Shown here piece by piece: positions 18,679 to 27,172 of a stretch of DNA of 64,000 nucleotides. Both the position numbers and the translations under genes were made by a program. Each line of letters begins with the position of its first letter. The stretch's first letter is position 1. This DNA comes from Xylanibacter oryzae DSM 17970 (GTDB lineage: Bacteria > Bacteroidota > Bacteroidia > Bacteroidales > Bacteroidaceae), in NCBI RefSeq assembly GCF_000585355.1, contig NZ_KK073873.1, forward strand, positions 3,223,992-3,287,991, in the 5' to 3' direction. The notes beneath the pieces were generated by a model. That model ran no database searches. It was not told the DNA's origin and saw only the letters and a list, made by a program, of their open reading frames with translations.

Positions 18679-19356
18679 ATGAAAATATTGATTATTGAAG
18701 ACGAAAAAAAATTGTCTGACAGCATACGTAGCTATCTGGAAAGTCAGAAATATTTATGCGAACAGGCTTTCAATTTCAGTGATGCCAAAATGAAAGTTGG
18801 TGTATACGATTATGATTGTGTACTACTTGATCTGATGCTTCCCGGAGGGAATGGACTTGACATTCTGCGCGAAATAAGAAAGTGTCATAATCCGGTAGGT
18901 GTAATAATAATATCAGCTAAAGACTCTCTTGATGACAAACTTACAGGACTGGAAATTGGTGCAGACGACTATCTGCCAAAGCCTTTTCCGCTGCCTGAAC
19001 TCTCTATGCGTATCTATGCGCTTATTAGAAGAAAAGAATTTTCAGCCAACAATATACTGCAATCGGCTGCTGTGTCTATCAATCTTTTAGAGCGTCAGGC
19101 TACAGTTAATGACATTCCCATCGAACTGACTAAGACGGAATACGAGCTGCTTCTCTTCTTTATAAGCAACAGAGGTAAGGTGATAACAAAATCTGCTATA
19201 GCCGAACATCTGAGTGGCGAGATGGCTGACATGCTCGACAGCTTCGACTTTATCTACAGCCATATAAAGAACTTGAAAGCCAAGTTGGCAGAATGTGGCT
19301 GTACAGAAATCATTAAGACTATTTATGGTATGGGTTATAAATGGATAGAAGAATGA
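18679..19356 (+). CDS. OmpR/PhoB-family response regulator
   Basis: The 225-residue protein has a receiver domain with the acidic pair EDE (7-9), phosphoacceptor Asp51 (LLDLMLPG) and Lys101 (LPKPF), followed by a winged-helix DNA-binding domain (about 128-222, ending IKTIYGMGYKW). It is expected to regulate transcription when phosphorylated by the kinase encoded immediately downstream. A longer reading frame would begin inside the pump gene, before the -7 box, so the ATG at MKILIIEDE is preferred. Confidence 0.93.
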   Translation: MKILIIEDEKKLSDSIRSYLESQKYLCEQAFNFSDAKMKVGVYDYDCVLLDLMLPGGNGLDILREIRKCHNPVGVIIISAKDSLDDKLTGLEIGADDYLPKPFPLPELSMRIYALIRRKEFSANNILQSAAVSINLLERQATVNDIPIELTKTEYELLLFFISNRGKVITKSAIAEHLSGEMADMLDSFDFIYSHIKNLKAKLAECGCTEIIKTIYGMGYKWIEE

Positions 19357-20405
19357 AACAGAAAACTCTTGCTAATTTACTGATGTCAAGGTTCACAATC
19401 TTTATGGTTACGATCTTGCTTATGGCAGCTCCGCTGTTCTATTTCATCATTACTCATTATTATGCGGAAGACCTGATAAGGGTGCAGGCAATGGCTCACA
19501 TACCCAAACCAAGGCTTGATTTTCAACTGGATACTGTGGTAGGTTTGGTGATACAAATTCTGTCAATGGTAATGATATTGGGAATGTCCATATTTTTGAT
19601 TATGAGGTTTGTGCCTGTAAAACTTTGGAGGCCTTTCTATGACACACTTCATAAGATTAGTCACTTTAAGGTTGAAGATGGAAGTGTGCCTGAGTTTGAA
19701 ACTTCTAATGTAAAAGAATTTGCTGAGTTGAATACTACTTTAAAGCGTATTCTTAGCCAGAATGTGCAAAGCTATAAAGTGCAAAAGCAATTTACAGAGA
19801 ACGCATCTCACGAACTGCAAACACCATTGGCAATTGTGCAGAGTAAACTTGATCTTCTCTTACAGGATAAAGACCTTACTCAAGAACAGGCCACACTGAT
19901 GCAAGATATATATCATGAGATTAGTAGGATGTCAAAGTTAAATCGCAACTTATTACTCCTTGCCAAGATCGAAAATGCACAATATAAGCTTAACGAGAAA
20001 GTCAATATAGCAGAAAAAATACAATCGTTGATTCCTTCGCTCGAACTATTAGCAGATGGTATTATCATACGTTTACAAATCAAGAACGATAAATTGACGG
20101 TTGACTGTAATGAAGTGTTGCTTGAAAGTTTGATAAGCAATCTAGTGGTAAATGCAGTCAGACACAATTATTCTGATGGCGAAATTGTTATCAGTTTGGA
20201 GAATTCTACGCTTACTGTTACTAACACTTCCAAAGAGCGGTCTTTGGATTCCACCCATATCTTTGAGAGGTTTTACCGTAGTTCTTTAACCCAAAAAGGT
20301 AATGGGCTAGGTTTGGCTATAGTAAAGTCTATCTGTGATTATAACCATTGGACTATTAATTATTTTTACGAAAAGGGATTACATAATTTTTCTGTTCGTT
20401 TTTGA
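19353..20405 (+). CDS. Sensor histidine kinase of the efflux cluster
   Basis: The 350-residue kinase has two transmembrane segments (about 14-36 and 63-86) enclosing only about 25 periplasmic residues, so it probably senses within the membrane. The HisKA block carries His153 (FTENASHELQTPLAIVQ). The ATPase domain has an N box (LISNLVVNAVRHN), an F box (IFERFYRS) and a G2 box (GNGLGLAIVKSI). The usual G1 motif DxGxG is replaced by NTSKERS. The start is set at the ATGA overlap with the regulator stop; an ATG 12 bases earlier is also possible. Confidence 0.9.
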   Translation: MKQKTLANLLMSRFTIFMVTILLMAAPLFYFIITHYYAEDLIRVQAMAHIPKPRLDFQLDTVVGLVIQILSMVMILGMSIFLIMRFVPVKLWRPFYDTLHKISHFKVEDGSVPEFETSNVKEFAELNTTLKRILSQNVQSYKVQKQFTENASHELQTPLAIVQSKLDLLLQDKDLTQEQATLMQDIYHEISRMSKLNRNLLLLAKIENAQYKLNEKVNIAEKIQSLIPSLELLADGIIIRLQIKNDKLTVDCNEVLLESLISNLVVNAVRHNYSDGEIVISLENSTLTVTNTSKERSLDSTHIFERFYRSSLTQKGNGLGLAIVKSICDYNHWTINYFYEKGLHNFSVRF

Positions 20406-20456
20406 TTGAAATTATAAAAACACAATATTTTTGTTATTTTTTAGTCATTTTATTGG

Positions 20457-20485
20457 TTGATATTAATTTATTCTTGTTATATTTG
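20457..20485 (+). promoter_or_regulatory. Promoter of the 386-residue secreted protein gene
   Basis: TTG (20457-20459), 18 bases, TATATTTG (20478-20485), then 47 bases to the ATG. Confidence 0.65.
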
Positions 20486-20532
20486 CATACAAATTGAGAT
20501 AACTAGATTTGTAACCTTAAATAGCAATAGTT

Positions 20533-21693
20533 ATGAGAAGATCTCTATTACAGAAGAATATGTTAATAATGTCCTTTTTGGTAATAGGACGCCTGATTGG
20601 TTTTGCACAATATTCGAATGTGAGTGTTGAAAAGTTTCCTGTTCAAATGAATATCGTTCATGTGGATTACAGGGATTCAAGTACTTTGGTATTTGTAAGC
20701 TATACTAGTCAGAAGGGCGTGAAATATTGCACTATTAATGATCGGGCGTGTATCCAAATAAAAAATAATAATAAGAAGTATCGTCTTATACATAGTATCA
20801 ATTTGCCTATAAACTCTGAGGCCGAAAAGAATTATATGCTTTTTGATAGCGTGGGACAAAAGCATAACTTTGTACTCGAATTTGAAAAAATACCGACTGC
20901 TCAAGTTTTCGATATTATTGAAAGTGAAAAAGACCCTAATTCTTTAAATTTCTATGGCGTAAGTGTGGATACTTTGAAACGTGATGGCTTTAAAGATATA
21001 AATAATTTTGTCTCGTCGACACCTGTAAAAGAGACCGGATCGTATATAAAAAATGGGAACACTGTATATTATATAAACTCGAACAATATAATCGTTTCAA
21101 TATCGGTACACGTAATTAGCCAATATGGTAAATACTTTAATGTTAATGTAGATGTAAAAAATTTTAGTGGTAAGAGTATCCTCTTTTCTCTTTCGCATGT
21201 CAAGGCTGAAGGCTATTTCTATATTGGTGATGTTGTGTACGAGACTTATCCCTTGAAGGTACTAACCTCTACTGAATATGACAAAAAAGTGTCTTCAAGG
21301 CAGACGTTGAATAATGTACTACTGGCAGTGGGTGAGGGTCTTAGTGCTGCTAGTGCTAGCTATAGTAGGTCTGCAACATCATATACAGCCAATTCTCATA
21401 CCGTAGGTGGATTGTATGGCAATGCATATACATCTACATATGGATACGCAAATACAGTTACTTATAATAGTGCTGCTGCTTATGTTGCCCAACAGAACGC
21501 TTGCGCTATTTGTTCTAATTATGCAAATGGACAGAATGCTATTAGACAACAGTTGAATGATGGCTATGCAAAAGACAATACTATTCAGAATCAAACGGAG
21601 TATTCGGGATCTTTTAATATCAAATATAAGCAGTCGGATCATTTTAAAATTGTTTTTACAATTGATGATGTTCAATATCCTTTCATGTTTTAA
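20533..21693 (+). CDS. Unrecognised secreted or envelope protein
   Basis: I do not recognise the family. The 386 residues begin with a basic n-region and hydrophobic core (IMSFLVIGRLIGFAQ) that looks like a signal peptide with cleavage near residue 25. The body to about residue 250 is beta-rich and soluble. It is followed by a low-complexity stretch (about 265-335) rich in Ser, Ala, Tyr, Gly, Asn and Thr, including two Cys in CAIC, and then a final beta segment ending DDVQYPFMF. It has its own promoter and no operon partner. An accessory surface or envelope role is possible but unsupported. Confidence 0.6.
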   Translation: MRRSLLQKNMLIMSFLVIGRLIGFAQYSNVSVEKFPVQMNIVHVDYRDSSTLVFVSYTSQKGVKYCTINDRACIQIKNNNKKYRLIHSINLPINSEAEKNYMLFDSVGQKHNFVLEFEKIPTAQVFDIIESEKDPNSLNFYGVSVDTLKRDGFKDINNFVSSTPVKETGSYIKNGNTVYYINSNNIIVSISVHVISQYGKYFNVNVDVKNFSGKSILFSLSHVKAEGYFYIGDVVYETYPLKVLTSTEYDKKVSSRQTLNNVLLAVGEGLSAASASYSRSATSYTANSHTVGGLYGNAYTSTYGYANTVTYNSAAAYVAQQNACAICSNYANGQNAIRQQLNDGYAKDNTIQNQTEYSGSFNIKYKQSDHFKIVFTIDDVQYPFMF

Positions 21694-21789
21694 AAACTTC
21701 ATTTGTCTTGAGGTTCTATGTTTTTAGAATTTGTGTAAACGAAGTTATAACCATATTTACTGAAATCAGGAAAAGACACATTGTACATC

Positions 21790-21834
21790 AAAAAAAACTT
21801 TTGAGACTGAGACTTTTGAGACTTTTTACTTTTT
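21790..21834. repeat. Intergenic repeat copy A (upstream of pncB)
   Basis: About 45 bp built from GAGACTTTT-like 9-bp units and ending ACTTTTT. It matches the copy at 23385-23430 except for a one-base indel and end differences. Confidence 0.75.
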
Positions 21835-21930
21835 GAACTGACATTATAAATATGAATGTCTCAATAGTTTCATTGCCTGCATAATCTGTACAATTATACA
21901 TGAAAATTATAGTATTCGGAAAAAACATGT

Positions 21931-21938
21931 TACCTTTG
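21931..21938 (+). promoter_or_regulatory. Promoter -7 box of pncB
   Basis: TACCTTTG, a full consensus box, 59 bases before the pncB ATG. Confidence 0.6.
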
Positions 21939-21996
21939 GCATTCTGAATAAGAATGATGAACGAGAGATGTAATAAAAAAGGCAAAGAATAAACCT

Positions 21997-23202
21997 ATGA
22001 AACAGATAATAAACCACTTCACAGACGATGACTTGTATAAGTTCACAATGTGCTGTGCAGTAATAGACAATTTTCCACGTGCAAAGGTGAAATATTCGTT
22101 TGCCGACAGAAACAACACTGTCTATCCTGAAGGTTTTGCAGAAAAACTGACAGAACAGATTGCTATGCTGGAAAATCTTTCTATTACAGATGAAGAAACA
22201 GAATTCATGGTACGTAAGTGCACGTATATTCCGCACTGGTTTTATAATTACCTGAAAGGTTTCAGATTCAACCGCAAATGGGTGAAGGCTTGGCAAGATG
22301 ACGAAGGACACTTACACGTTGAGTTTGAGGGTAGTTGGTCTGACACAATACTATTGGAGGTGAAAGTGCTGGCCATCATTTCTGAACTGTATTACATTAT
22401 GACAGGACAAAGTGAGAAGCTCGACTACGAAGCCTACTACGATAAGACGATGGGTAAAGCCGAACGTCTGTTAGAGGCAGGATGTACGTTCAGTGACTTT
22501 GGAACTCGTCGCAGAGCTTCGTTTAAAGCTGAAGATACGATAGTAAAAGCGATGAAAGACTGCTATGCGAGTCGACAGTGGAAGGGACGTTTTGTTGGCA
22601 CTAGCAACGTATATCTGGCGATGAAGTACGACCTCACTCCGGTTGGCACGATGGCTCATGAGTTCGTGTGTGCTATAGGTGGAATGTATGGGCCTCAGAT
22701 GGCTAATCACATAGCAATGAACTCATGGCGCAATACTTTTCGTGGAGCTTTGGGGACTTATCTATATGATAGTTTTGGTTGGAATATATTCAGTCTGAAC
22801 TTCTCGGAGGACTTTGCAAATTTGTTTAAAGGTCTACGTATTGATAGCGGGGATAATCGTGAGGAGTTGCAGAAAATTGTAAATAAATATCAGTCGTTAG
22901 GCATAGATTCCCGCACCAAACAGGTGGTATTCAGTAATGGTCTTGATACTGACCGGGCTATCGAAATTCAGAAATATGCAAAGGATTTCTGCTTGCCTTC
23001 GTTTGGCATAGGCACACATTTTACGAACGATTTTGATGGTATTGAACCGATGAATATCGTAATAAAACTTGTGGCTGCAAAAATCACAGAGGCGTGGACA
23101 TTTTATAATGATACCTGCAAGCTGAGCGAAGATGACGGCAAGCATACCGGTAAACCTGAAGTGATCGCACGTTTCATGGAAACTTTAAATATATCAAAAT
23201 AA
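21997..23202 (+). CDS. pncB: Nicotinate phosphoribosyltransferase
   Basis: This enzyme converts nicotinate and PRPP to nicotinate mononucleotide in NAD salvage, with ATP coupling. The 401-residue protein has the N-terminal DDDLYKFTMCCAV block, the FSDFGTRRRASF segment, the GTSNVYLAMKYDLTPVGTMAHEF core carrying the phosphorylated-His region, and the IDSGD and GIGTHFTND phosphate-binding loops. It matches bacterial PncB of normal length. It is monocistronic and lies between copies of a short intergenic repeat. Confidence 0.96.
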   Translation: MKQIINHFTDDDLYKFTMCCAVIDNFPRAKVKYSFADRNNTVYPEGFAEKLTEQIAMLENLSITDEETEFMVRKCTYIPHWFYNYLKGFRFNRKWVKAWQDDEGHLHVEFEGSWSDTILLEVKVLAIISELYYIMTGQSEKLDYEAYYDKTMGKAERLLEAGCTFSDFGTRRRASFKAEDTIVKAMKDCYASRQWKGRFVGTSNVYLAMKYDLTPVGTMAHEFVCAIGGMYGPQMANHIAMNSWRNTFRGALGTYLYDSFGWNIFSLNFSEDFANLFKGLRIDSGDNREELQKIVNKYQSLGIDSRTKQVVFSNGLDTDRAIEIQKYAKDFCLPSFGIGTHFTNDFDGIEPMNIVIKLVAAKITEAWTFYNDTCKLSEDDGKHTGKPEVIARFMETLNISK

Positions 23203-23268
23203 TTTACATTATAGCTCGCGCTAATACGTTTGCTATGTAATAATATTTTGCATTATTTGTATCTTCTT

Positions 23269-23295
23269 GAAAAGTAAAAAGTCTCAGGTCTCAAA
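23269..23295. repeat. Intergenic repeat copy B1 (inverted)
   Basis: Carries AAAAGTCTCAGGTCTCAAA and is the reverse complement of the core of copy B2, 90 bases away. The two could fold into a long hairpin. Confidence 0.7.
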
Positions 23296-23384
23296 GGTAA
23301 AAATCAACTTTCCAATATTGAGCCAAAACAAGCCTAATTATAATATTATTACTTACGATTTGAAAGTGGGCAACATGGTTTATC

Positions 23385-23430
23385 GAAAAAAACTTTTGAG
23401 ACCTGAGACTTTTGAGACTTTTTACTTTTC
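23385..23430. repeat. Intergenic repeat copy B2
   Basis: Carries TTTTGAGACCTGAGAC followed by a further TTTTGAGAC unit and TTTTTACTTTTC. It is in direct orientation to copy A and inverted to B1. Confidence 0.75.
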
Positions 23431-24250
23431 GTCAACAAACGGTGAATGATTAGACTGCCGGGAATGAAATTTGTGGTATCGCTGAAAACACCTGTATAAA
23501 TAGGCTTTTCAGCGCAGTTTTTGAGGCTCTACTTTCGGCCGAAATGAAGTTTGTATGGGTAAACTCTTGCAAGATTGCGAGAAAGTTCGTACCTTTGCAA
23601 ACGTTAATGATAACAAGCCGCGCCGCCACCGTCTGACAGATTGATCAACTGCCGCAGACAGTCCAAGCAAAGCTCACTGACATTGCCAATATCGGACAAG
23701 AATGAACCGAGTTCTGGAAAACACAAACTACTTCTCACGATGAGAAGAACCGCTCCGCAAACGGAGAAAACCATATGTTTCGGACATGAAACAAAAAATC
23801 AAAAAAACTTTATGCTGTTGATATTTATTTAAGTTTAAGCGCATAGCTGTATTACCTTTCTTGTGATGATTTTTGATTACTATTACAGATTTATTGCTAT
23901 TGCTGGCGTACTTATCCATCTCCCCTCGGGGTGCTCATCTAAAACGCAGATGGGACAATAAAACACAAAGCTGACTATTAAGTTAAACGTCAGAGACTAA
24001 TAATTGAAGTATAATGAACAGGCAATTTTAGAGAGGTGTCACGAAGTGACGGAGGATAAGTGATTATCCGTGATAAAAAACATTATATAATTTAAAAATC
24101 CATTCCCCTCAAAAACCGACAACTATGATAAAATACCAAGCACCCAACTACCGCAGCCAACTACCACTACTTATAACCGAACCTACAGTCATCATGGCAT
24201 ATATCGGAGGGTAAATTATTGTACAGCTAATGAAACATCGTAAAATGGAA

Positions 24251-24298
24251 AATCCCAAGAACGGATTCGCTAATAAAAACGATTGAGTACTTGGGATT
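24251..24298 (-). terminator. Probable terminator of the EmrAB efflux operon
   Basis: AATCCCAAG and CTTGGGATT form a 9-bp stem with a loop of about 30 bases. On the minus strand the stem is followed by TTCCATTTT, just after the ferredoxin stop at 24317. The large loop lowers certainty. Confidence 0.5.
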
Positions 24299-24316
24299 CC
24301 TTTAATATAATGATAT

Positions 24317-24520
24317 TTACAGATAACCGACAATTTTTATTGCATCGTTCTTACACGCCGATTCGCATCTGCCGCATCCTATGCAGTCGTCTTCGTTGAT
24401 TGTGTTTATAAAACGTGACATTCCATTGTCTACCATTTTTAATACATTCCTGTGACAGGCACGAATACATCTCCCGCATCCCGTGCAGGCGTAACTGAAA
24501 AGACTAATCGTTGCTTTCAT
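24317..24520 (-). CDS. Small 2[4Fe-4S] ferredoxin-type protein
   Basis: The 67-residue protein has two complete cluster motifs, CTGCGRCIRAC and CIGCGRCESAC, each of the C-x2-C-x2-C-x3 type. The fourth ligand position is C-H in the first and C-K in the second instead of the usual C-P. It should bind two [4Fe-4S] clusters and carry electrons in the cytosol. Its start overlaps the end of the EmrB-like gene by 17 bases, so it belongs to the efflux operon, an unusual place for a ferredoxin. The physiological partner is unknown. Confidence 0.8.
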   Translation of the reverse strand: MKATISLFSYACTGCGRCIRACHRNVLKMVDNGMSRFINTINEDDCIGCGRCESACKNDAIKIVGYL

Positions 24521-26081
24521 TCTTAGAAGTTTTAATCCTCTTTTTTAAGAAAAACATGAAAAATAATGACACTAGACTGATTACAGCAAGCATCCTGAAA
24601 GATGAGAGATAACTCAGTAATTCTGAATTTCGCAGAACTTCTGATCCTAACAAAGTGTTGCATATGCCGTCGGCAGTGCCGGTGCTCATTCCCGAACTTT
24701 GCAGCATGTGCGATACACCTTGCATAGTTTCGTTGGCGTTGTTAGAATATATGTTGATGTTAGACGACAACTGCGACTGATACATGGCCTGTGCATCTGA
24801 TATGTGAGTTCCTATAAGCGCCAGACCTACAGCTCCGCCCAATTGCTTAGCCATATTGCCCAATCCCGCACCCTGACCAAGGTCGGCTCCGGTCAAACCT
24901 TGTATTGACATCATGATTACCGGCAGCATAAACAGACCTATGCCGAGACCTCTGAAGAGAAGCGGAACAAACAGACCTGAATATGATGAGCCTTCTGACT
25001 GGAAACTCATCCACGTGCCGAAGATGAATGTACATAAGAATCCGCATATTATAAGTAGTTTAGGGTCTACACCACGGTCGATCGCCTTCTGCGAGAAAAT
25101 CATTCCTACGGTAGACAGGATCGCTCCCGGCATAAGTGACATTCCACTGATTGTGGCGGTCCAACCAAGGTTGATTTGAGCCATCAGCGGGAATGTATAC
25201 ACCGCAATATAGAGTATGGCACCTATGATAAAGTTGAACATGATGCCGATAGACAAGTTGCGGTGCTTTAAGAGTCGGATGTTCACGGCCGGTATTTTCT
25301 GTATCATTTCTGTGTATACGAAAGCGATGAGGCCAACTGCCGCGATGAGGCTGAACAGGATGATGATATTACTGTCAAACCAGTTCTTTGAGTTGCCCTC
25401 TTCGAGCACATATTGCAGACTACCTATCCCGACGGAGAGAAAGAGAATGCCCCACCAGTCAATATTTCCCTTTCGTTGGTAATTCTTATCGTTAGGTATC
25501 GTCAACCATGATGTGACGGCTGCCAATATGCCCAGAGGTACATTGATATAAAATATCCAATGCCATGAATAATTGTCGGTTATGAATCCACCAAGGGTAG
25601 GACCGAGAGCAGGACCGGCTGCAATGCCCATACCATAAATGACACTCGCTATGCCTAGTTTTTCAGGAGGATAAGATGCTACCAGAATGGTTTGCGACTG
25701 TGTCATCAGAGCACCTCCGCCAAGTCCCTGTATAAATCGCCACAATACGAGTTCCCATAATTCGCTTGAATTGCCGCACATGAACGAGGCTAGCGTGAAG
25801 ATTAGAATCGACGCTGTAAAATAATTTTTCGTTCCAAACAATTCGGCGAGCATTCCGCTTAGAGGAATAATGATGACATTAGAGATGGCAAATGCGGTGA
25901 TTACCCACGCTACATCAGTAGTTGAGGCACCGATACTTCCTGCTATATGTCGTAGTGAAACGTTGACAACTGTCGAATCTATGATGGCCAGTAACGAAGC
26001 AACGATGCATGTACCTACGATAATAATCCTGACAATTCCGGTTGGGTACTCGGCATTTGAAGTTGTAACATTATTTTGCAT
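24504..26081 (-). CDS. DHA2-family multidrug MFS transporter (EmrB/QacA-like)
   Basis: The 525-residue inner-membrane protein has about 14 transmembrane segments. The DHA2 hallmarks are DSTVVNVSLRHIAGSIGAS in the first loop, WRFIQGLGGGALM, and motif C around GIAAGPALGPTLGGFI. It would export hydrophobic drugs or bile-like compounds with proton antiport, through the EmrA-like adaptor and TolC-like channel encoded upstream in the same operon. Two bases separate it from the adaptor gene. Confidence 0.92.
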   Translation of the reverse strand: MQNNVTTSNAEYPTGIVRIIIVGTCIVASLLAIIDSTVVNVSLRHIAGSIGASTTDVAWVITAFAISNVIIIPLSGMLAELFGTKNYFTASILIFTLASFMCGNSSELWELVLWRFIQGLGGGALMTQSQTILVASYPPEKLGIASVIYGMGIAAGPALGPTLGGFITDNYSWHWIFYINVPLGILAAVTSWLTIPNDKNYQRKGNIDWWGILFLSVGIGSLQYVLEEGNSKNWFDSNIIILFSLIAAVGLIAFVYTEMIQKIPAVNIRLLKHRNLSIGIMFNFIIGAILYIAVYTFPLMAQINLGWTATISGMSLMPGAILSTVGMIFSQKAIDRGVDPKLLIICGFLCTFIFGTWMSFQSEGSSYSGLFVPLLFRGLGIGLFMLPVIMMSIQGLTGADLGQGAGLGNMAKQLGGAVGLALIGTHISDAQAMYQSQLSSNINIYSNNANETMQGVSHMLQSSGMSTGTADGICNTLLGSEVLRNSELLSYLSSFRMLAVISLVSLFFMFFLKKRIKTSKNESND

Positions 26082-26082
26082 C

Positions 26083-27156
26083 TTATTTTGTTTTTACAGA
26101 TACCACGGCATTCATTCCCGGCAAGAGTGATTTGTTTTCGTTATTATTGGCTATTTTGATGCGTACCGGAATCCTCTGTGTTATCTTTATGAAATTGCCG
26201 GTTGCGTTCTCGGCCGGTAACAAAGAGAACTTATTGCTTGTGGCAGCACAGAAGCTTTCTATCTTGCCCTTCAGTCTAAGTCCCGGATAAGCGTCAATCT
26301 TAATTACGGCAGTCTGTCCGGCTTTCATATCGTCTAGTTGGGTCTCTTTGAAATTCGCCGTTATCCAGATATCAGATGTACTGATTAGTGAAGCCAGTGC
26401 TGTGCCCGATGGTACGAACTGTCCCGGTTCAACATTCTTTTTAGATATAATGCCGTTGCACGGAGCTGTTACAAAAGCATGTTTGTACTGGTCTTTAGCC
26501 TGAGTAAGTTGGGCATAAGCCTGCTTGATATGAGCAAGCGCCTGCTTTAGTTGAGTGCAGTGTATATTAGTTTGAAGACGGGTGGTCGACTCTTGTGTGG
26601 CCATGGCGTTAAACTGTTTGTCGGAAGCCCTCTCCTGTGCCTTTGCTATCTGCCATGTAGCCTTCATGTTATCATAAGTCTGTTGGGTGGCAGCTCCCGA
26701 CTTGTACATCTTCTCTATTCGCTGAAAATCCTTTTGTGCCTGCCACACTTTTACCTTGACCTGCGAAACATTCTCTTTGGCAGAGCCTGCATTGAAATCG
26801 GCTGTAGTCTCACCGTATTTTGAAGCCAATATTTGTTTCTTGCATGATTCCAGTTCGGTCTGGGCAGATACCACCTGAGCCTCGGCCTGCATTATCTGAG
26901 ATTTCAATCCCACAGTGTCGAACACCACTACGGTATCTCCTTTTGTTACTTTCTGGTTATCCTGAAACATAACCTTGCTGACATATCCTGTGACGGCAGT
27001 TCGCAATGGAATGATATTCCCGTCAATATAGGCATCGTCGGTCGACTCCTGGCACCAGCCGTCGTATGCTATTACAGATCCCGAACACAAGACGACAACT
27101 CCCACTGCTATTGCTGCCATCAACATCTTTTTAGATTTCATATTTAAAGCTTTCAT
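26083..27156 (-). CDS. HlyD/EmrA-family membrane-fusion protein
   Basis: The 357-residue protein has an N-terminal membrane anchor (MLMAAIAVGVVVLCSGSVIAY) and then the lipoyl-like half IIPLRTAVTGYVSKVMFQDNQKV. A long coiled hairpin spans about 85-205 (AQ/Q-rich), followed by the second lipoyl half ending GIISKKNVEPGQFV and a beta-barrel (DIWITANFKETQL). This is the EmrA layout. It would bridge the EmrB-like pump and the outer-membrane channel. An alternative start is the ATG of MKSKKMLM five codons later. Confidence 0.9.
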   Translation of the reverse strand: MKALNMKSKKMLMAAIAVGVVVLCSGSVIAYDGWCQESTDDAYIDGNIIPLRTAVTGYVSKVMFQDNQKVTKGDTVVVFDTVGLKSQIMQAEAQVVSAQTELESCKKQILASKYGETTADFNAGSAKENVSQVKVKVWQAQKDFQRIEKMYKSGAATQQTYDNMKATWQIAKAQERASDKQFNAMATQESTTRLQTNIHCTQLKQALAHIKQAYAQLTQAKDQYKHAFVTAPCNGIISKKNVEPGQFVPSGTALASLISTSDIWITANFKETQLDDMKAGQTAVIKIDAYPGLRLKGKIESFCAATSNKFSLLPAENATGNFIKITQRIPVRIKIANNNENKSLLPGMNAVVSVKTK

Positions 27157-27172
27157 CTTCCTATTGTTTTTT

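Larger units (their letters stand above)
23203..24316. other. Gene-poor 1.1-kb region with repeats and a possible decayed coding remnant
   Basis: No intact gene is supported. It contains inverted and direct copies of the GAGACTTTT repeat (23269-23430) and a consensus -7 box TACCTTTG (23590-23597) followed by an ATG frame at 23609 interrupted by three TGA codons. It also has two small hairpins (GTCAC-gaa-GTGAC at 24038-24050 and GGATAA-gtga-TTATCC at 24054-24069) and the terminator of the minus-strand efflux operon. The mix suggests a degraded accessory insertion, but no transposase or integrase fragment is recognisable. Confidence 0.5.

Noticed and set aside
23203..24316. Insertion sequence or integrated element in the gene-poor region
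   Set aside because: No transposase or integrase fragment, terminal inverted repeats or target duplication were recognised.
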